Below are positions 51,688 through 60,798 of a stretch of DNA of 64,000 bases, piece by piece. Every line of letters begins with the position of its first letter. Positions within the stretch are counted from its first letter, which is position 1. Source of the DNA: Bacillus rubiinfantis (GTDB taxonomy: Bacteria; Bacillota; Bacilli; Bacillales; Cytobacillaceae); contig CCFE01000011.1 of assembly GCA_000752035.1 (NCBI GenBank), forward strand, positions 344,736 through 408,735, given 5' to 3'. The notes under the pieces are model-generated. The model searched no databases. It worked only from the letters and a program-made list of their open reading frames with translations, and was not told the DNA's origin. A program made the position numbers and the translations under genes.

Positions 51688-53256
51688 TTATTTTAAATTC
51701 GCATTGGTTACGTCAATACCGCCATCTGGAGTAATCACGACACCATCAACATTTGCTCGCTTACCTGTTAAAATTTCATCCACGCCAAGGAACATCCATG
51801 GTGCATCTTTGTAGACAGTAGATTGAATATTGCCATAAAGCTCGGCTTGTTTTTCTTCATCGGCCGTTTTATTGACTTCCTCAATCCACTTATCGACTTG
51901 GTCATTCTTGTAATAAGCGGTATTAGCTCCATTTGGAGGGAATGAACCGCTGTAGAACAATGGTTTCGTAGCGTTGGTCGTATCAGATGGATAGGCAGAC
52001 CAGCTTACATACCACATTTGTAGTTTCGTATCCTCAGGTTTTTGGGCACCGTAAATCTCATCTGACAACGTTCCTTCTTCCATCGATTTGATTTTTACAT
52101 CGATGCCAATTGACTTGAGCTGCTGTTGGATAAACTGCATGCCTTTCATTGTATCAGAGTTGGTATTACCCCAAATCTCTGTCGTAAATCCTTTTTCAAG
52201 GCCAGCTTCTTTCAGTAACTGTTTAGCTTTTTCAATATTATGCTCATATACTTCCTGCTTTTGATAATAAAGAGTTTTGCTTGGCAAAATCGAATCTAAT
52301 GGTAACCCATAGCCGCCATTGACAACTTTAACAAAGGCATCTTTATCAATCGCATAGTTCATTGCTTGACGAACTCGCGGATCGTCAAATGGTTTTTTCA
52401 TCGTGTTAATCGATACATAGCGGGCAATTGTTGAAGGAATTTGTTCAACCTTTACATCTTTGGCATTTTCAAGTTCTTTGATATTTTGACTTGGCAGCGG
52501 ATAGATGACATGTGCTTCGCCAGTTCGTAACATCGCTACACGAGAGCCATTCTCTGGAACAGGCTTATAGGTGATTTTCTGTACACGATCTTGTTTGTCC
52601 CAGTAACCATCAAAACGTTCTACAGTTAAATGATCTCCCTGTACCCATTCAACAAATTTAAATGGTCCAGTTCCAACTGGATTTTTACCAATTTTGTCAT
52701 TTCCCTCTTTGAGCAATTTAGGGCTAAGTATTTTGGCTGATACAAATCTTGTTAACATACTGGCATATGGTTCTTTTAAGGTAATCTTGATTTCATAATC
52801 ATTGATGACGTCAATTTTCGTAATCAGATTAAAACCACGGCTGTTTAAGCGAAGGCTCTCATCGTTCATGATTCTTTCAAAGTTTGCCTTTACAGCCTCG
52901 GCATTAAATGCTTCGCCATCATGAAACTTCACGCCTTCTCGTAATTTGAAACTATATTCCAAGGCATCGTCACTAATACTATAATCTGTAGCTAGCTGGT
53001 TTACGATTTTTCCATCTGGGTCAAAACCTAGCAGACCCTCAAGCATTGCAGATTGTACGGAGTTTGAATTCGTGTCTCCAGTATTATGCGGGTCCATTGA
53101 AATAAAGTTTTCATTTACTGCAATGACCATTTCCTTGTTGCCAGATTTACTACTTTGTTTCTTTTCTCCAGTACTTTGTTTGCTGGAACAGCCAACAACC
53201 AATACTGCCGAGATGACAACCAGAAGCAGCACTTTCCAAAAATGTACCTTTTTCAA
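51688..53256 (-). CDS. Substrate-binding lipoprotein of peptide-type ABC transporter (GsiB-like)
   Basis: 522 residues from TTG 53256 (GAGGAGG, 7 nt). Lipobox VLVVGCSSK, then an SBP_bac_5 domain (LREGVKFHDGEAFNAEAVKANFERI, GTGPFKFVEW, RQAMNYAIDKDAFVK). Most like the glutathione/dipeptide-binding subgroup. The ligand is unknown; sugar-enzyme neighbours and a ROK regulator suggest a glycosylated peptide, amino-sugar conjugate or oligosaccharide (inference). It is the first gene of the run, with a cre-like site 300 bp upstream. Confidence 0.9.
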   Translation of the reverse strand: MKKVHFWKVLLLVVISAVLVVGCSSKQSTGEKKQSSKSGNKEMVIAVNENFISMDPHNTGDTNSNSVQSAMLEGLLGFDPDGKIVNQLATDYSISDDALEYSFKLREGVKFHDGEAFNAEAVKANFERIMNDESLRLNSRGFNLITKIDVINDYEIKITLKEPYASMLTRFVSAKILSPKLLKEGNDKIGKNPVGTGPFKFVEWVQGDHLTVERFDGYWDKQDRVQKITYKPVPENGSRVAMLRTGEAHVIYPLPSQNIKELENAKDVKVEQIPSTIARYVSINTMKKPFDDPRVRQAMNYAIDKDAFVKVVNGGYGLPLDSILPSKTLYYQKQEVYEHNIEKAKQLLKEAGLEKGFTTEIWGNTNSDTMKGMQFIQQQLKSIGIDVKIKSMEEGTLSDEIYGAQKPEDTKLQMWYVSWSAYPSDTTNATKPLFYSGSFPPNGANTAYYKNDQVDKWIEEVNKTADEEKQAELYGNIQSTVYKDAPWMFLGVDEILTGKRANVDGVVITPDGGIDVTNANLK

Positions 53257-53559
53257 TTGATTTCCTCCTCTATTTTTCTCTTAGGTATTTGGTCCTGTTG
53301 TCATTCTCTTTATCAGCCATACCCATGAAAGTATATGATTCAGATTACCCTTCATTAGTTGGAAACCATCATAAAGGGGAATCGTAAATCCATAATTAAT
53401 TTCCCGGTGTTAATAATCTATGTATCTAACAGCTTATTAACACTATTATTACCGAGTTTTTTACATTAGTTTCTCCAATGGTGAAAATAATAGAACAAAA
53501 AAAATAGACATTTGGTCATCGGTGTTTTTGTCGAATTTTAAGATAATTATAACTTCAAG

Positions 53560-53573
53560 TGAAAGTGTTTTCA
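53560..53573 (-). promoter_or_regulatory. cre-like CcpA site upstream of the ABC operon
   Basis: TGAAAGTGTTTTCA, one mismatch from TGAAAGCGTTTTCA, in the 480-bp AT-rich region between the binding-protein and EamA genes. The rest of 53257-53737 holds no gene that I can support. Confidence 0.45.
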
Positions 53574-53737
53574 ATAATATTTTTTTAAATTATATTAATT
53601 TTTAAAATTATAATTCTAATAGTGTTTAACTTGTTTTACTGAGCCGCACTATTTACCGCTGGTTTTCTCACCAAGATGTTAGCATTTATGGTATAGTAAT
53701 ATATCATATGTTCATCACAGCTTGAAAGGAAACAACC

Positions 53738-54652
53738 ATGAACCAAGAAAAATCAAAATCGATTATTCTGCCGCTGATTATTGCCATCATTGGCATTTCT
53801 TTCTCATCCATTTTTGTTAAATGGTCAGATGCTCCTGCTTCTATTTTAAGTATGTACCGGATGTTTTTTGCCAGCGTACTATTAAGCCCTATGGTGTGGA
53901 AAAATCGTCAGCAGCTGCAAAAGGTCACTAAAAAGACGGTTCTGTTTTTATTTTTTTCCGGCGTGTTTTTGGCGTTTCATTTTGTTCTTTGGTTTAGTTC
54001 TTTAAAATATACGACTGTGGCAAGCTCCACAATTATTCTCGCCCTCCAGCCGATTGTTTCGCTAGTTGGCGGCTTCCTGCTGTTTAAAGAGCGGACAACT
54101 GCCTCGGCGCTCGTTACTATGATGCTGGCAATTATCGGGGCAATGATGATAGGCTGGGGTGACCTAGGTTTAAGTCAGGAGGCATTATTGGGCGATTTAT
54201 TCTCATTTTTTAGCGTGATTGCGGTTGTTGGCTACTTGCTAATCGGGCAAACAATCGTCAAACAATTATCGCATTGGATTTACAGCTTCTCTGTTTTTTC
54301 CTGTGCCACCATTGTGTTAGTCATCTATAATCTCGTGACAGATGTGAGCTTTACTGGATATCCATTGAAAGAATGGGGCATTTTCTTATTGCTGGCGATT
54401 GTACCGTCAATCAGCCATGTGATTAATAATTGGCTGTTAAATTATGTTAATGCTACAACGATTTCAATGAGCATCCTCGGGGAACCTGTCGGGGCCACCT
54501 TTCTCGCTTTCTTACTATTAGGGGAGCGGTTAACAGCTTGGCAAATAGCCGGCGGTGTGCTTGTTCTCATTGGTGTTGCAATGTTTCTAACTCACCAGCA
54601 AAGACGATCAGCCGTGACCGAAACGTATCAGCTGGAGGAGAAAACCTCATAA
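53738..54652 (+). CDS. EamA/DMT-family transporter
   Basis: 304 residues, ten membrane helices in two EamA halves (LIIAIIGISFSSIFVKWSD.., and the second half from LLGDLFSFFSVIAVVGYLL to GEPVGATFLAFLLLGERL). The family exports metabolites or drugs; the substrate is unknown. AAAGGAAA precedes ATG 53738. Single gene with a strong terminator. Confidence 0.87.
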   Translation: MNQEKSKSIILPLIIAIIGISFSSIFVKWSDAPASILSMYRMFFASVLLSPMVWKNRQQLQKVTKKTVLFLFFSGVFLAFHFVLWFSSLKYTTVASSTIILALQPIVSLVGGFLLFKERTTASALVTMMLAIIGAMMIGWGDLGLSQEALLGDLFSFFSVIAVVGYLLIGQTIVKQLSHWIYSFSVFSCATIVLVIYNLVTDVSFTGYPLKEWGIFLLLAIVPSISHVINNWLLNYVNATTISMSILGEPVGATFLAFLLLGERLTAWQIAGGVLVLIGVAMFLTHQQRRSAVTETYQLEEKTS

Positions 54653-54663
54653 AGTGAGACTTC

Positions 54664-54704
54664 CACCAGGCCCGAATCATCCCGTTTGATTCGGGCCTGG
54701 TTTA
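54664..54704 (+). terminator. Terminator after the EamA gene
   Basis: A 14-bp perfect stem CCAGGCCCGAATCA / TGATTCGGGCCTGG followed by TTT. Confidence 0.88.
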
Positions 54705-54734
54705 ACTGCAAAGGAGATTTACCGTTTTTTCTAA

Positions 54735-54958
54735 GCGATATCAGCAACTTTACCGATATATCAGCAATTCCGGCTGTGATATCAGTGCATTTTTGGAATT
54801 TATCAGCGATTCCAGCACAGATATCAGCGGGACTGCGAGGACTGCGCCCCGATTAGAAATATATCAGCGATTTTGGAGCGGATATCAGCGAAAAATAAAA
54901 TATATCAGCGCTTTTTCGAATATATCAGCGATCTTTTGAATAATCAGCGATTCGCCAA
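54735..54958. repeat. ATATCAGCGA repeat array
   Basis: About ten copies of (AT)ATCAGC[GA]A at irregular 18-30 bp spacing (54738, 54757, 54778 and on to 54945), with A/T-rich filler. It lies downstream of two convergent genes and has no open frame. Confidence 0.8.
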
Positions 54959-54978
54959 TTTTTCGGTAAATTATGTAA

Positions 54979-55719
54979 TTACCTTCCTTCCACTATTTCT
55001 GCAAATTCATCCAGTGTCGTGGAATTTTTCACGTAGATTCGCGGCAGATAATAGTGCTCGTCCTTGCTTCCTTTTTCGGTAAATAACTCTGGGGTTGTGG
55101 TGATGCCGAAGCGATAGTATTTCTTCGTTCCTGCAACGACCTTTTTATCAAAGTTTCCGTACGGATAGCTGAGGGCAATTACTGGCTTGCCAGTAATGGT
55201 TTCGATTTTTTCCTTCGAGTCCCTCAATTCATGCCGGTAATCTTCCGTTTTGGTCAAATCCGGATGCGTTGCAGTGTGTGATTGAATCGAAAAATAACCA
55301 GATGCTGCCATCCTATGTAAATCTACTGGTGAAAGACGATTAGGTCGACCGGTAAAATCAGATATGACAAATATAGTAGCGGCAGGTTTAAATTGTGGTG
55401 TAGTCAGTTTTTGAAAAACTGCCGCAGCGTTTAGGTTGTTTTTATAACCATCATCAAAGGTAATAAAAATCGGCTTGCTTACCTTTTCACGCTCATGCCA
55501 TCTCTCAAAGGTTAGCAATGTAAAGCCATGGTCACGCAAATAGGTCATCTGTTTTTCAAAGTTTTCTGGTGTGACAAAAAGCTCTCTCCCAGGACCGCTG
55601 CCTTTATATGCAGCAAGTGAATGATAGACCAAAATTGGTATGGGTCGCTCGGCAGAAGCCTCTCGAGGCAAGAATCCTAGTAACCCAAAACATACTAGTA
55701 AAACGATATATTTTTTCAT
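54979..55719 (-). CDS. Polysaccharide deacetylase family protein
   Basis: 246 residues. Signal peptide KKYIVLLVCFGLLGFLPREASA, then a NodB-type domain: ILVYHSL, FITFDDGYKNN (catalytic Asp and metal Asp), SHTATHPDL (metal His pair) and LSYPYGNFDKKV. It removes acetyl groups from extracellular glycans such as N-acetylglucosamine polymers or peptidoglycan. ATG 55719 was preferred over the GTG at 55731, which overlaps the weak ribosome site TGAGG. Single gene. Confidence 0.87.
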   Translation of the reverse strand: MKKYIVLLVCFGLLGFLPREASAERPIPILVYHSLAAYKGSGPGRELFVTPENFEKQMTYLRDHGFTLLTFERWHEREKVSKPIFITFDDGYKNNLNAAAVFQKLTTPQFKPAATIFVISDFTGRPNRLSPVDLHRMAASGYFSIQSHTATHPDLTKTEDYRHELRDSKEKIETITGKPVIALSYPYGNFDKKVVAGTKKYYRFGITTTPELFTEKGSKDEHYYLPRIYVKNSTTLDEFAEIVEGR

Positions 55720-55820
55720 CACAAACCTCACAAAAGATTGGATAGTTCACTTATTATTTTCTCCTCTATGTGATTACATTCATGAATTTAACATATTTTA
55801 CATTTTTGAGCTTAACTGCT

Positions 55821-55867
55821 TTGCAATATTCTCGCCGTCTGTTATGATAACTGACGACCGTTTGTTA
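55821..55867 (+). promoter_or_regulatory. Promoter and possible repressor site of the MFS gene
   Basis: TTGCAA (55821-55826), 16 bp, TATGAT (55843-55848) fits sigma A. An imperfect 20-bp palindrome TAACTGACGACCGTTTGTTA (55848-55867) starts at the -10 box, where a TetR/MarR-type repressor would act. The regulator itself is not in the neighbourhood. Confidence 0.45.
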
Positions 55868-55952
55868 AATGAATGCTCGCCGACTGGAAAATCCCTCAGG
55901 ACGGTTCAGGAGGCGTAGTTGAATTTAGCTAAATCAAAAGGAGTGGTATACA

Positions 55953-57155
55953 ATGCAAAAACCACTTAAAGACCAAAAAATGATTATCATCATTTTGTTA
56001 AGTAACCTGTTCATTGCCTTTCTGGGTATCGGGCTGATTATCCCTGTCATGCCTGCATTTATGAACATGATGCACCTGTCAGGGAGTACCATGGGTTATC
56101 TTGTGGCTGTGTTTGCAGTTTCACAGCTGTTGATTTCCCCGCTATCTGGTCGCTGGGTTGACCAATACGGCCGAAAAAAAATGATCCTTTGCGGCTTATT
56201 ACTGTTTGCCCTTTCAGAACTGATTTTCGGGCTGGCTAGAAGTGTCCCTATCCTCTATCTTTCGAGAATTCTCGGTGGATTTAGTGCAGCCTTTATTATG
56301 CCGGGGGTCACTGCCTATATTGCTGATATTACCACCATTCCCGAGCGGGCCAAAGCAATGGGGTATTTGTCGGCGGCGATTAGCACTGGGTTTATTATCG
56401 GGCCGGCGATTGGCGGCTTTATTGCTGAATATGGGATTCGTGCCCCCTTCTATTTTGCTGCCGGAATTGCCTTTTTCGCTTGTTTAATTTCAATATTTAT
56501 TCTAAAGGAACCGCTGACGAAGGAGGAACTTCAAGAGTTGGCATCCCATACAGCGCAGAGCAGTTTTTTCAATGATTTAAAACGCTCCCTTCATCCGCTT
56601 TATTTCGTTGCCTTTGTCATTGTGTTTGTGCTTTCTTTCGGTCTATCCTCCTATGAGACAGTGTTCAGCTTGTTTTCCGACCATAAATTTGGCTTCACAC
56701 CACAGGATATTGCGATAATTATCACGATTAGTTCTCTTTTTGGCGTGATTGTACAGCTTTTTCTATTTGGAAAAATGGTCGATCTCCTGGGCGAGAAAAG
56801 GTTGATTCAATTATGTTTACTGACAGGAACGATCTTGGCGGTTGTCTCAACTGTTATTTCCGGTTTTTTGACAGTTTTAATCGTGACCAGCTTTATTTTC
56901 CTAGCATTTGACCTGCTGCGACCAGCATTGACAACCTTTTTATCACGAGCGGCTGGAAAAGAACAAGGGTTTGTTGCCGGCATGAATTCTACCTATACCA
57001 GCTTGGGAAATATTGTTGGCCCAGCAATTGGGGGAATACTATTTGATGTTAACATTCACTATCCATATCTGTTCGCTGCCGTTATCATGGTGATTGGCCT
57101 TGGACTGACTGTTATTTGGAAAGAACGAAACTGGGGAAAAAGTGTGATTGAGTAA
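55953..57155 (+). CDS. Major facilitator drug-efflux transporter (NorA/Bmr-like, DHA1)
   Basis: 400 residues, 12 membrane helices. Motif A GRWVDQYGRKKMILCGLLLF in loop 2-3, motif C GFIIGPAIGGFIAEYG in helix 5 (antiporter signature), and a second-half motif A-like loop GKMVDLLGEKR. Proton-driven multidrug export is the family role. AAAGGAG precedes ATG 55953. Confidence 0.87.
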   Translation: MQKPLKDQKMIIIILLSNLFIAFLGIGLIIPVMPAFMNMMHLSGSTMGYLVAVFAVSQLLISPLSGRWVDQYGRKKMILCGLLLFALSELIFGLARSVPILYLSRILGGFSAAFIMPGVTAYIADITTIPERAKAMGYLSAAISTGFIIGPAIGGFIAEYGIRAPFYFAAGIAFFACLISIFILKEPLTKEELQELASHTAQSSFFNDLKRSLHPLYFVAFVIVFVLSFGLSSYETVFSLFSDHKFGFTPQDIAIIITISSLFGVIVQLFLFGKMVDLLGEKRLIQLCLLTGTILAVVSTVISGFLTVLIVTSFIFLAFDLLRPALTTFLSRAAGKEQGFVAGMNSTYTSLGNIVGPAIGGILFDVNIHYPYLFAAVIMVIGLGLTVIWKERNWGKSVIE

Positions 57156-57157
57156 CA

Positions 57158-57199
57158 GAAAATATCCCATAGAATCGAGTCTATGGGATATTTTTTTTG
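57158..57199 (+). terminator. Terminator after the MFS gene
   Basis: Stem AAAATATCCCATAGA / TCTATGGGATATTTT and a T8 run. Confidence 0.9.
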
Positions 57200-57233
57200 T
57201 CTACTTGTTTGTCATTTCACTTAATCCCGTGAG

Positions 57234-57428
57234 TTACCACCCATGGTGATGATGATGCCATGGATGATAATGGTGATGATGATAACCATAACCACCGTAA
57301 CCACCATAGAATGGATAAGAGAACCCTCCGTAACCACCAAATCCGCCATAGCCAAAAGGACTACCAAATCCCATCATCGGATAACCGAAAGAACCGTAGA
57401 ATGGAGGCATACCAACACCTGCTTTCAT
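57234..57428 (-). CDS. Gly/Tyr/His-rich small protein (64 aa)
   Basis: Composition is extreme: PMMGFGSPFGYGGFGGYGG in the first half and a C-terminus with eleven histidines in the last seventeen residues (HHHHYHPWHHHHHGW). No family recognised. Gly/Tyr/His-rich mini-proteins occur in Bacillus spore coats and as metal-binding tails; either is possible. ATG 57428 lacks a ribosome site, whereas the inner ATG 57410 has AGGTG 5 nt upstream and may be the true start (58 aa). It lies between convergent and co-directional wall genes. Confidence 0.6.
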   Translation of the reverse strand: MKAGVGMPPFYGSFGYPMMGFGSPFGYGGFGGYGGFSYPFYGGYGGYGYHHHHYHPWHHHHHGW

Positions 57429-57505
57429 TTATTTTTTCTTTACACCATACACATATGTAACAGAACCAATAAATGAGCATTTCTTATCAGAAAATGGGCG
57501 TTGCA

Positions 57506-59344
57506 TTACCGTATTGCGTGAGAGCTGACATCTGTTGCCTTCACCCATGCAATCGTTCTTGTTCCACGGAAGTTTTTTGCTAATAAATAATAGGTGCCAC
57601 CAGCGTACTTTGCCTGTCGCTTGATATAATACGATTTATTTGTATAAGTTTTTCCAGCCTTAAAGGAGCTGTTTGCACCGAGTTTCTTATAAAGTCTTGC
57701 ACTGCTCTTCTTCACTTTTCCGACGCGACTTGTCGCACTTTCAACCGTCTTTTTCAAATTACTGGAGCTCATCCAAATTGTTTTTCCTGCAAGTTTCCCG
57801 CGATACCATAGGGTACTGCCGACTTTTTCTGTCAAATTAATCGTGAATTGGCGATACTTATATTTTGACAGTGATGACTGAACTACGTCCTTTGTGCCTC
57901 CATATGGCTTGCTATATGTGCTACCTTTTCCGGTGAAGTAGTATTTCTTTGTTTTATGATCTACACTCACATGTGACGAGCTGATTAAGTTCGCAGAGTT
58001 CACCCAACCGATTACTCCTCTAGTACTGCTAGGCTGGGTACTCAGTAAATAATAAGTCCGTCCATTTACAGCAGCTTTGCGCTTAATGTAATAAACTTTA
58101 CCGGTATAATTTGTACCTGCTTGAATTTTTCCTGTCGTGCTGCCAATTGTTTTATAGATGGTCACTTTGCTACTGCTAATTTTCCCCAAACGACTCGTCG
58201 CTTTTTCAATCTTTGTACCTGTGTTAGCTGCATTAATCCAAATCGTTTTACCGTTGAAGCTGCCTTGATACCATACATCATTGCCTACCTTTTCAGTCTT
58301 AGTTACTGTGAACTTGCGATCTTGATAGGAGGTAAGCGAACTATTAATGATATCCTTTTTGCCACCCCAGGCGACTTGATAGGTACTGCCTTTTCCGGAT
58401 AGATAAACCGTTTTTGTTTTTTGACTGACTACTGAATTTGGGTAGGAAGTGACATCAGCTGCTTTAATCCAGCCAATTACCCCATTTACGCTGCTTGCTT
58501 GATTGCTTAATAAGTAATAAGGCTGTCCACCAATTAATGCTACTTTTTTGATAAAAAGAGTCCTATTCGTATTGTTGGAGCCAGCCTTGAATGCTGTTTT
58601 CTCATCATCGTACTTGCGGTATATCAAGGCGCTGCTGCTGTGAATTTGTCCTAAGCGATTTGTGTTTGATCTTTTATCAGGCAGCTGCTCATATTTGTAC
58701 TTTACTAGTTGGACAAACTGTGTCCAGCTGTAGCCCCAAGCGCTAAAATAACTATGAGGGTCCTGATGAGTGGTGTGGCCTAAATATTTAGTTACCGCTT
58801 TATGAGACCATAATGTACCTGTTCCTGTTTTTTCGGCATCGATTAACGGCAAATTATAACGATATAGGGTGGCAGCTATGTAATTCGCGTAGTTATTAAT
58901 CGATTTAGCAAATTGAGAAAAGGTTTTCTCGGACTTTTTCACTCTGACTAACTCAATATGGACAAAGCGTTGATTTGCGGCGGAACCAGCGCCCCATGCG
59001 CCGTAGTTTGGTGAGTGAATTTCAATTACGCGTGAACTGTCAGCAAATGCATGAACAAAAGCTTTGCGGTAGTTTCTCGACATATACGAGATTTCACCGG
59101 TAATAGTTGAGTTATTATTGGCGGTTTCATGGGCAACCACCCCCTCAACTTGCCCGTATCCATGGCGGTAGGGAAATTTGGGCAAATAACTTATGTATTT
59201 ATTTTCTACTTTTGCAGAAACAAGTTTCTTCGACAAAATATAATCATTTACCTTCGAACTCGTTGCCGCCTCTGCCCTCATCGGCAGAATTAAACCAAAA
59301 CCAACCAACACTACTGAAAGAACTAAGATGCCAAACTTCTTCAT
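57506..59344 (-). CDS. N-acetylmuramoyl-L-alanine amidase with five GW/SH3-like wall-binding modules
   Basis: 612 residues from ATG 59344 (GGGAGAGG). Signal peptide to ..MRAEAATSS, an Amidase_2 domain (about 50-220; VEGVVAHETANNNST, RFVHIELVR, HTTHQDPHSYFSAWG), then modules alternating in type A-B-A-B-A. Type A units carry YYLLS..GVIGWIKAADV-like ends; type B units carry KGSTYQVAWGGKKD and VWYQGSFNGKTIWI. The layout is like staphylococcal Atl amidase and its GW repeats, which bind teichoic acid. It cuts muramoyl-alanine bonds in the growing or dividing wall. Third amidase in the window and the only one with a signal peptide. Confidence 0.88.
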   Translation of the reverse strand: MKKFGILVLSVVLVGFGLILPMRAEAATSSKVNDYILSKKLVSAKVENKYISYLPKFPYRHGYGQVEGVVAHETANNNSTITGEISYMSRNYRKAFVHAFADSSRVIEIHSPNYGAWGAGSAANQRFVHIELVRVKKSEKTFSQFAKSINNYANYIAATLYRYNLPLIDAEKTGTGTLWSHKAVTKYLGHTTHQDPHSYFSAWGYSWTQFVQLVKYKYEQLPDKRSNTNRLGQIHSSSALIYRKYDDEKTAFKAGSNNTNRTLFIKKVALIGGQPYYLLSNQASSVNGVIGWIKAADVTSYPNSVVSQKTKTVYLSGKGSTYQVAWGGKKDIINSSLTSYQDRKFTVTKTEKVGNDVWYQGSFNGKTIWINAANTGTKIEKATSRLGKISSSKVTIYKTIGSTTGKIQAGTNYTGKVYYIKRKAAVNGRTYYLLSTQPSSTRGVIGWVNSANLISSSHVSVDHKTKKYYFTGKGSTYSKPYGGTKDVVQSSLSKYKYRQFTINLTEKVGSTLWYRGKLAGKTIWMSSSNLKKTVESATSRVGKVKKSSARLYKKLGANSSFKAGKTYTNKSYYIKRQAKYAGGTYYLLAKNFRGTRTIAWVKATDVSSHAIR

Positions 59345-59432
59345 ATTCCTCTCCCAACTTACTAGAATCATAGATAAAAATTATTATACTACTAAATTGA
59401 CACTCACGAACATGTGAATTTCTACACATTTA

Positions 59433-59478
59433 TGTCCACCCCATATGGACAAATGTCCACGAACGGTGCCAGGCACCA
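59433..59478 (+). repeat. REP-like element, copy I
   Basis: TGTCCACCCCATATGGACA (perfect outer hairpin), ATGTCCACGAAC and GGTGCCAGGCACC. It lies between the GW amidase and excalibur genes. Confidence 0.8.
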
Positions 59479-59569
59479 ATATCGACAGCAATATCTATTT
59501 GCATATTGTAAATATTGGTAACTACTAATATAATATTGTTAGTAATTTATTATAGAGGGAGATTGAGAG

Positions 59570-59848
59570 ATGAAGCGTATAGTTAAGATTGGTTTATCTG
59601 TTGGACTTGTTTTGGGGATTGGGTTTTCGGCTGAGAGTTCGTTACAGGTGGTTGATGCTAAGACGAAGATTGTTTCGTTTAAGAATTGTAAGGAATTGAA
59701 TAAGAAGTACAAAGGTGGTGTGGCAATATCCTCCAAGGTTAAAAATAGAGGAGGCAAAACTAAGTACAAGCCGTTTGTTTCAAAAGCATTATATAATGCC
59801 AACAAAAGTAGAGACCGTGATAAAGACGGCATTGCCTGCGAACGTTAA
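59570..59848 (+). CDS. Excalibur-domain secreted protein
   Basis: 92 residues. Signal peptide (KRIVKIGLSVGLVLGIGFSAES), then a single excalibur calcium-binding domain: FKNCKELNKKYKGGV and the DxDxDG loop SRDRDKDGIACER. The domain is found in extracellular nucleases and wall proteins; here it stands alone, perhaps as a calcium-binding partner. AGGGAGA precedes the start. Its early codons are richer in TTG/TCG/GGG than neighbouring genes. Confidence 0.85.
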   Translation: MKRIVKIGLSVGLVLGIGFSAESSLQVVDAKTKIVSFKNCKELNKKYKGGVAISSKVKNRGGKTKYKPFVSKALYNANKSRDRDKDGIACER

Positions 59849-59922
59849 CTGGTAAGCCATATGGGAAATCTGTTCCAAGCAACGCGGGCGTAACGGCCAA
59901 ACTTATTGGTAAATATGCCAGA

Positions 59923-60738
59923 GTTGTCCATTTGCGGCGGGCTATTGGACAACTTTTTCGAAAATACGCCAGAGTTGTCCATTTGCGGCGGGCTATTGGA
60001 CATCTTTTTCAAAAAAACACGAAAGTTGTCCATTTGCGGAGTTCTATTGGACAACTTTTTCCGAAAAACACGAAAGTTGTCCATTTGCGGGGTTCTATTG
60101 GACAACTTTTTCCGAAAAACACGAAAGTTGTCCATTTGCGGGGGGCTATTGGACAACTTTTTCGAAAATACACCATAGTTGTCCATTTGCGGGGTTCTAT
60201 CGGACAACTTTTTCCGAAATACGCCAGAGTTGTCCATTTGCGGAGGGCTATTGGACAACTTTTTCGAAAATACACCATAGTTGTCCATTTGCGGGGGGCT
60301 ATTGGACAACTTTTTCAAAAATACGCCAGAGTTGTCCATTTGCGGGGGGCTATTGGACAACTTTTTCGAAAATACGCCAGAGTTGTCCATTTGCGGAGTT
60401 CTATTGGACAACTTTTTCCGAAAAGCGCCAGAGTTGTCCATTTGCGGCGGGCTATTGGACAACTTTTTCCGAAAAACACCAGAGTTGTCCATTTGCGGAG
60501 GGCTATTGGACAAGTTTTTCCGAAAAACACGAAAGTTGTCCATTTGCGGAGGGCTATTGGACAACTTTTTCCGAAAAACACCAGAGTTGTCCATTTGCGG
60601 AGGGCTATTGGACAGCTTTTTCGAAAATACGCCAGAGTTGTCCATTTGCGGAGGGCTATTGGACAACTTTTTCAAAAATACGCCAGAGTTGTCCATTAGC
60701 GGGGGGGCTATTGGACAGCTTTTTCGAAAATACGCCAC
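59923..60738. repeat. 51-bp tandem array, 16 units, each with a hairpin
   Basis: GTTGTCCA recurs at 59923 + 51n for n = 0 to 15 without an indel until the last unit (one extra G). Each unit holds GTTGTCCA-N15-TGGACAAC, an 8-bp hairpin stem, then a T-rich tract (CTTTTTC) and a short variable part. Because 51 is divisible by three, several frames on both strands stay open through the array; these have no signs of being genes. It fills the gap between the excalibur and HAD genes. Confidence 0.95.
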
Positions 60739-60798
60739 ACCTATCCCATAGCTAGGCCCCCGCTATGAGGGGCAATTTCCCCCCAAAAAAAATAATTG

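Noticed and set aside
59923..60738. Possible CRISPR array
   Set aside because: The 51-bp units are contiguous with no unique spacers, and no cas genes are near.
59845..60751. Long open frames of up to 297 codons on both strands, including repeats like KKLSNSPPQMDNSGVF
   Set aside because: They are by-products of a 51-bp repeat whose length is divisible by three; several frames are open at once and there is no ribosome site or domain.
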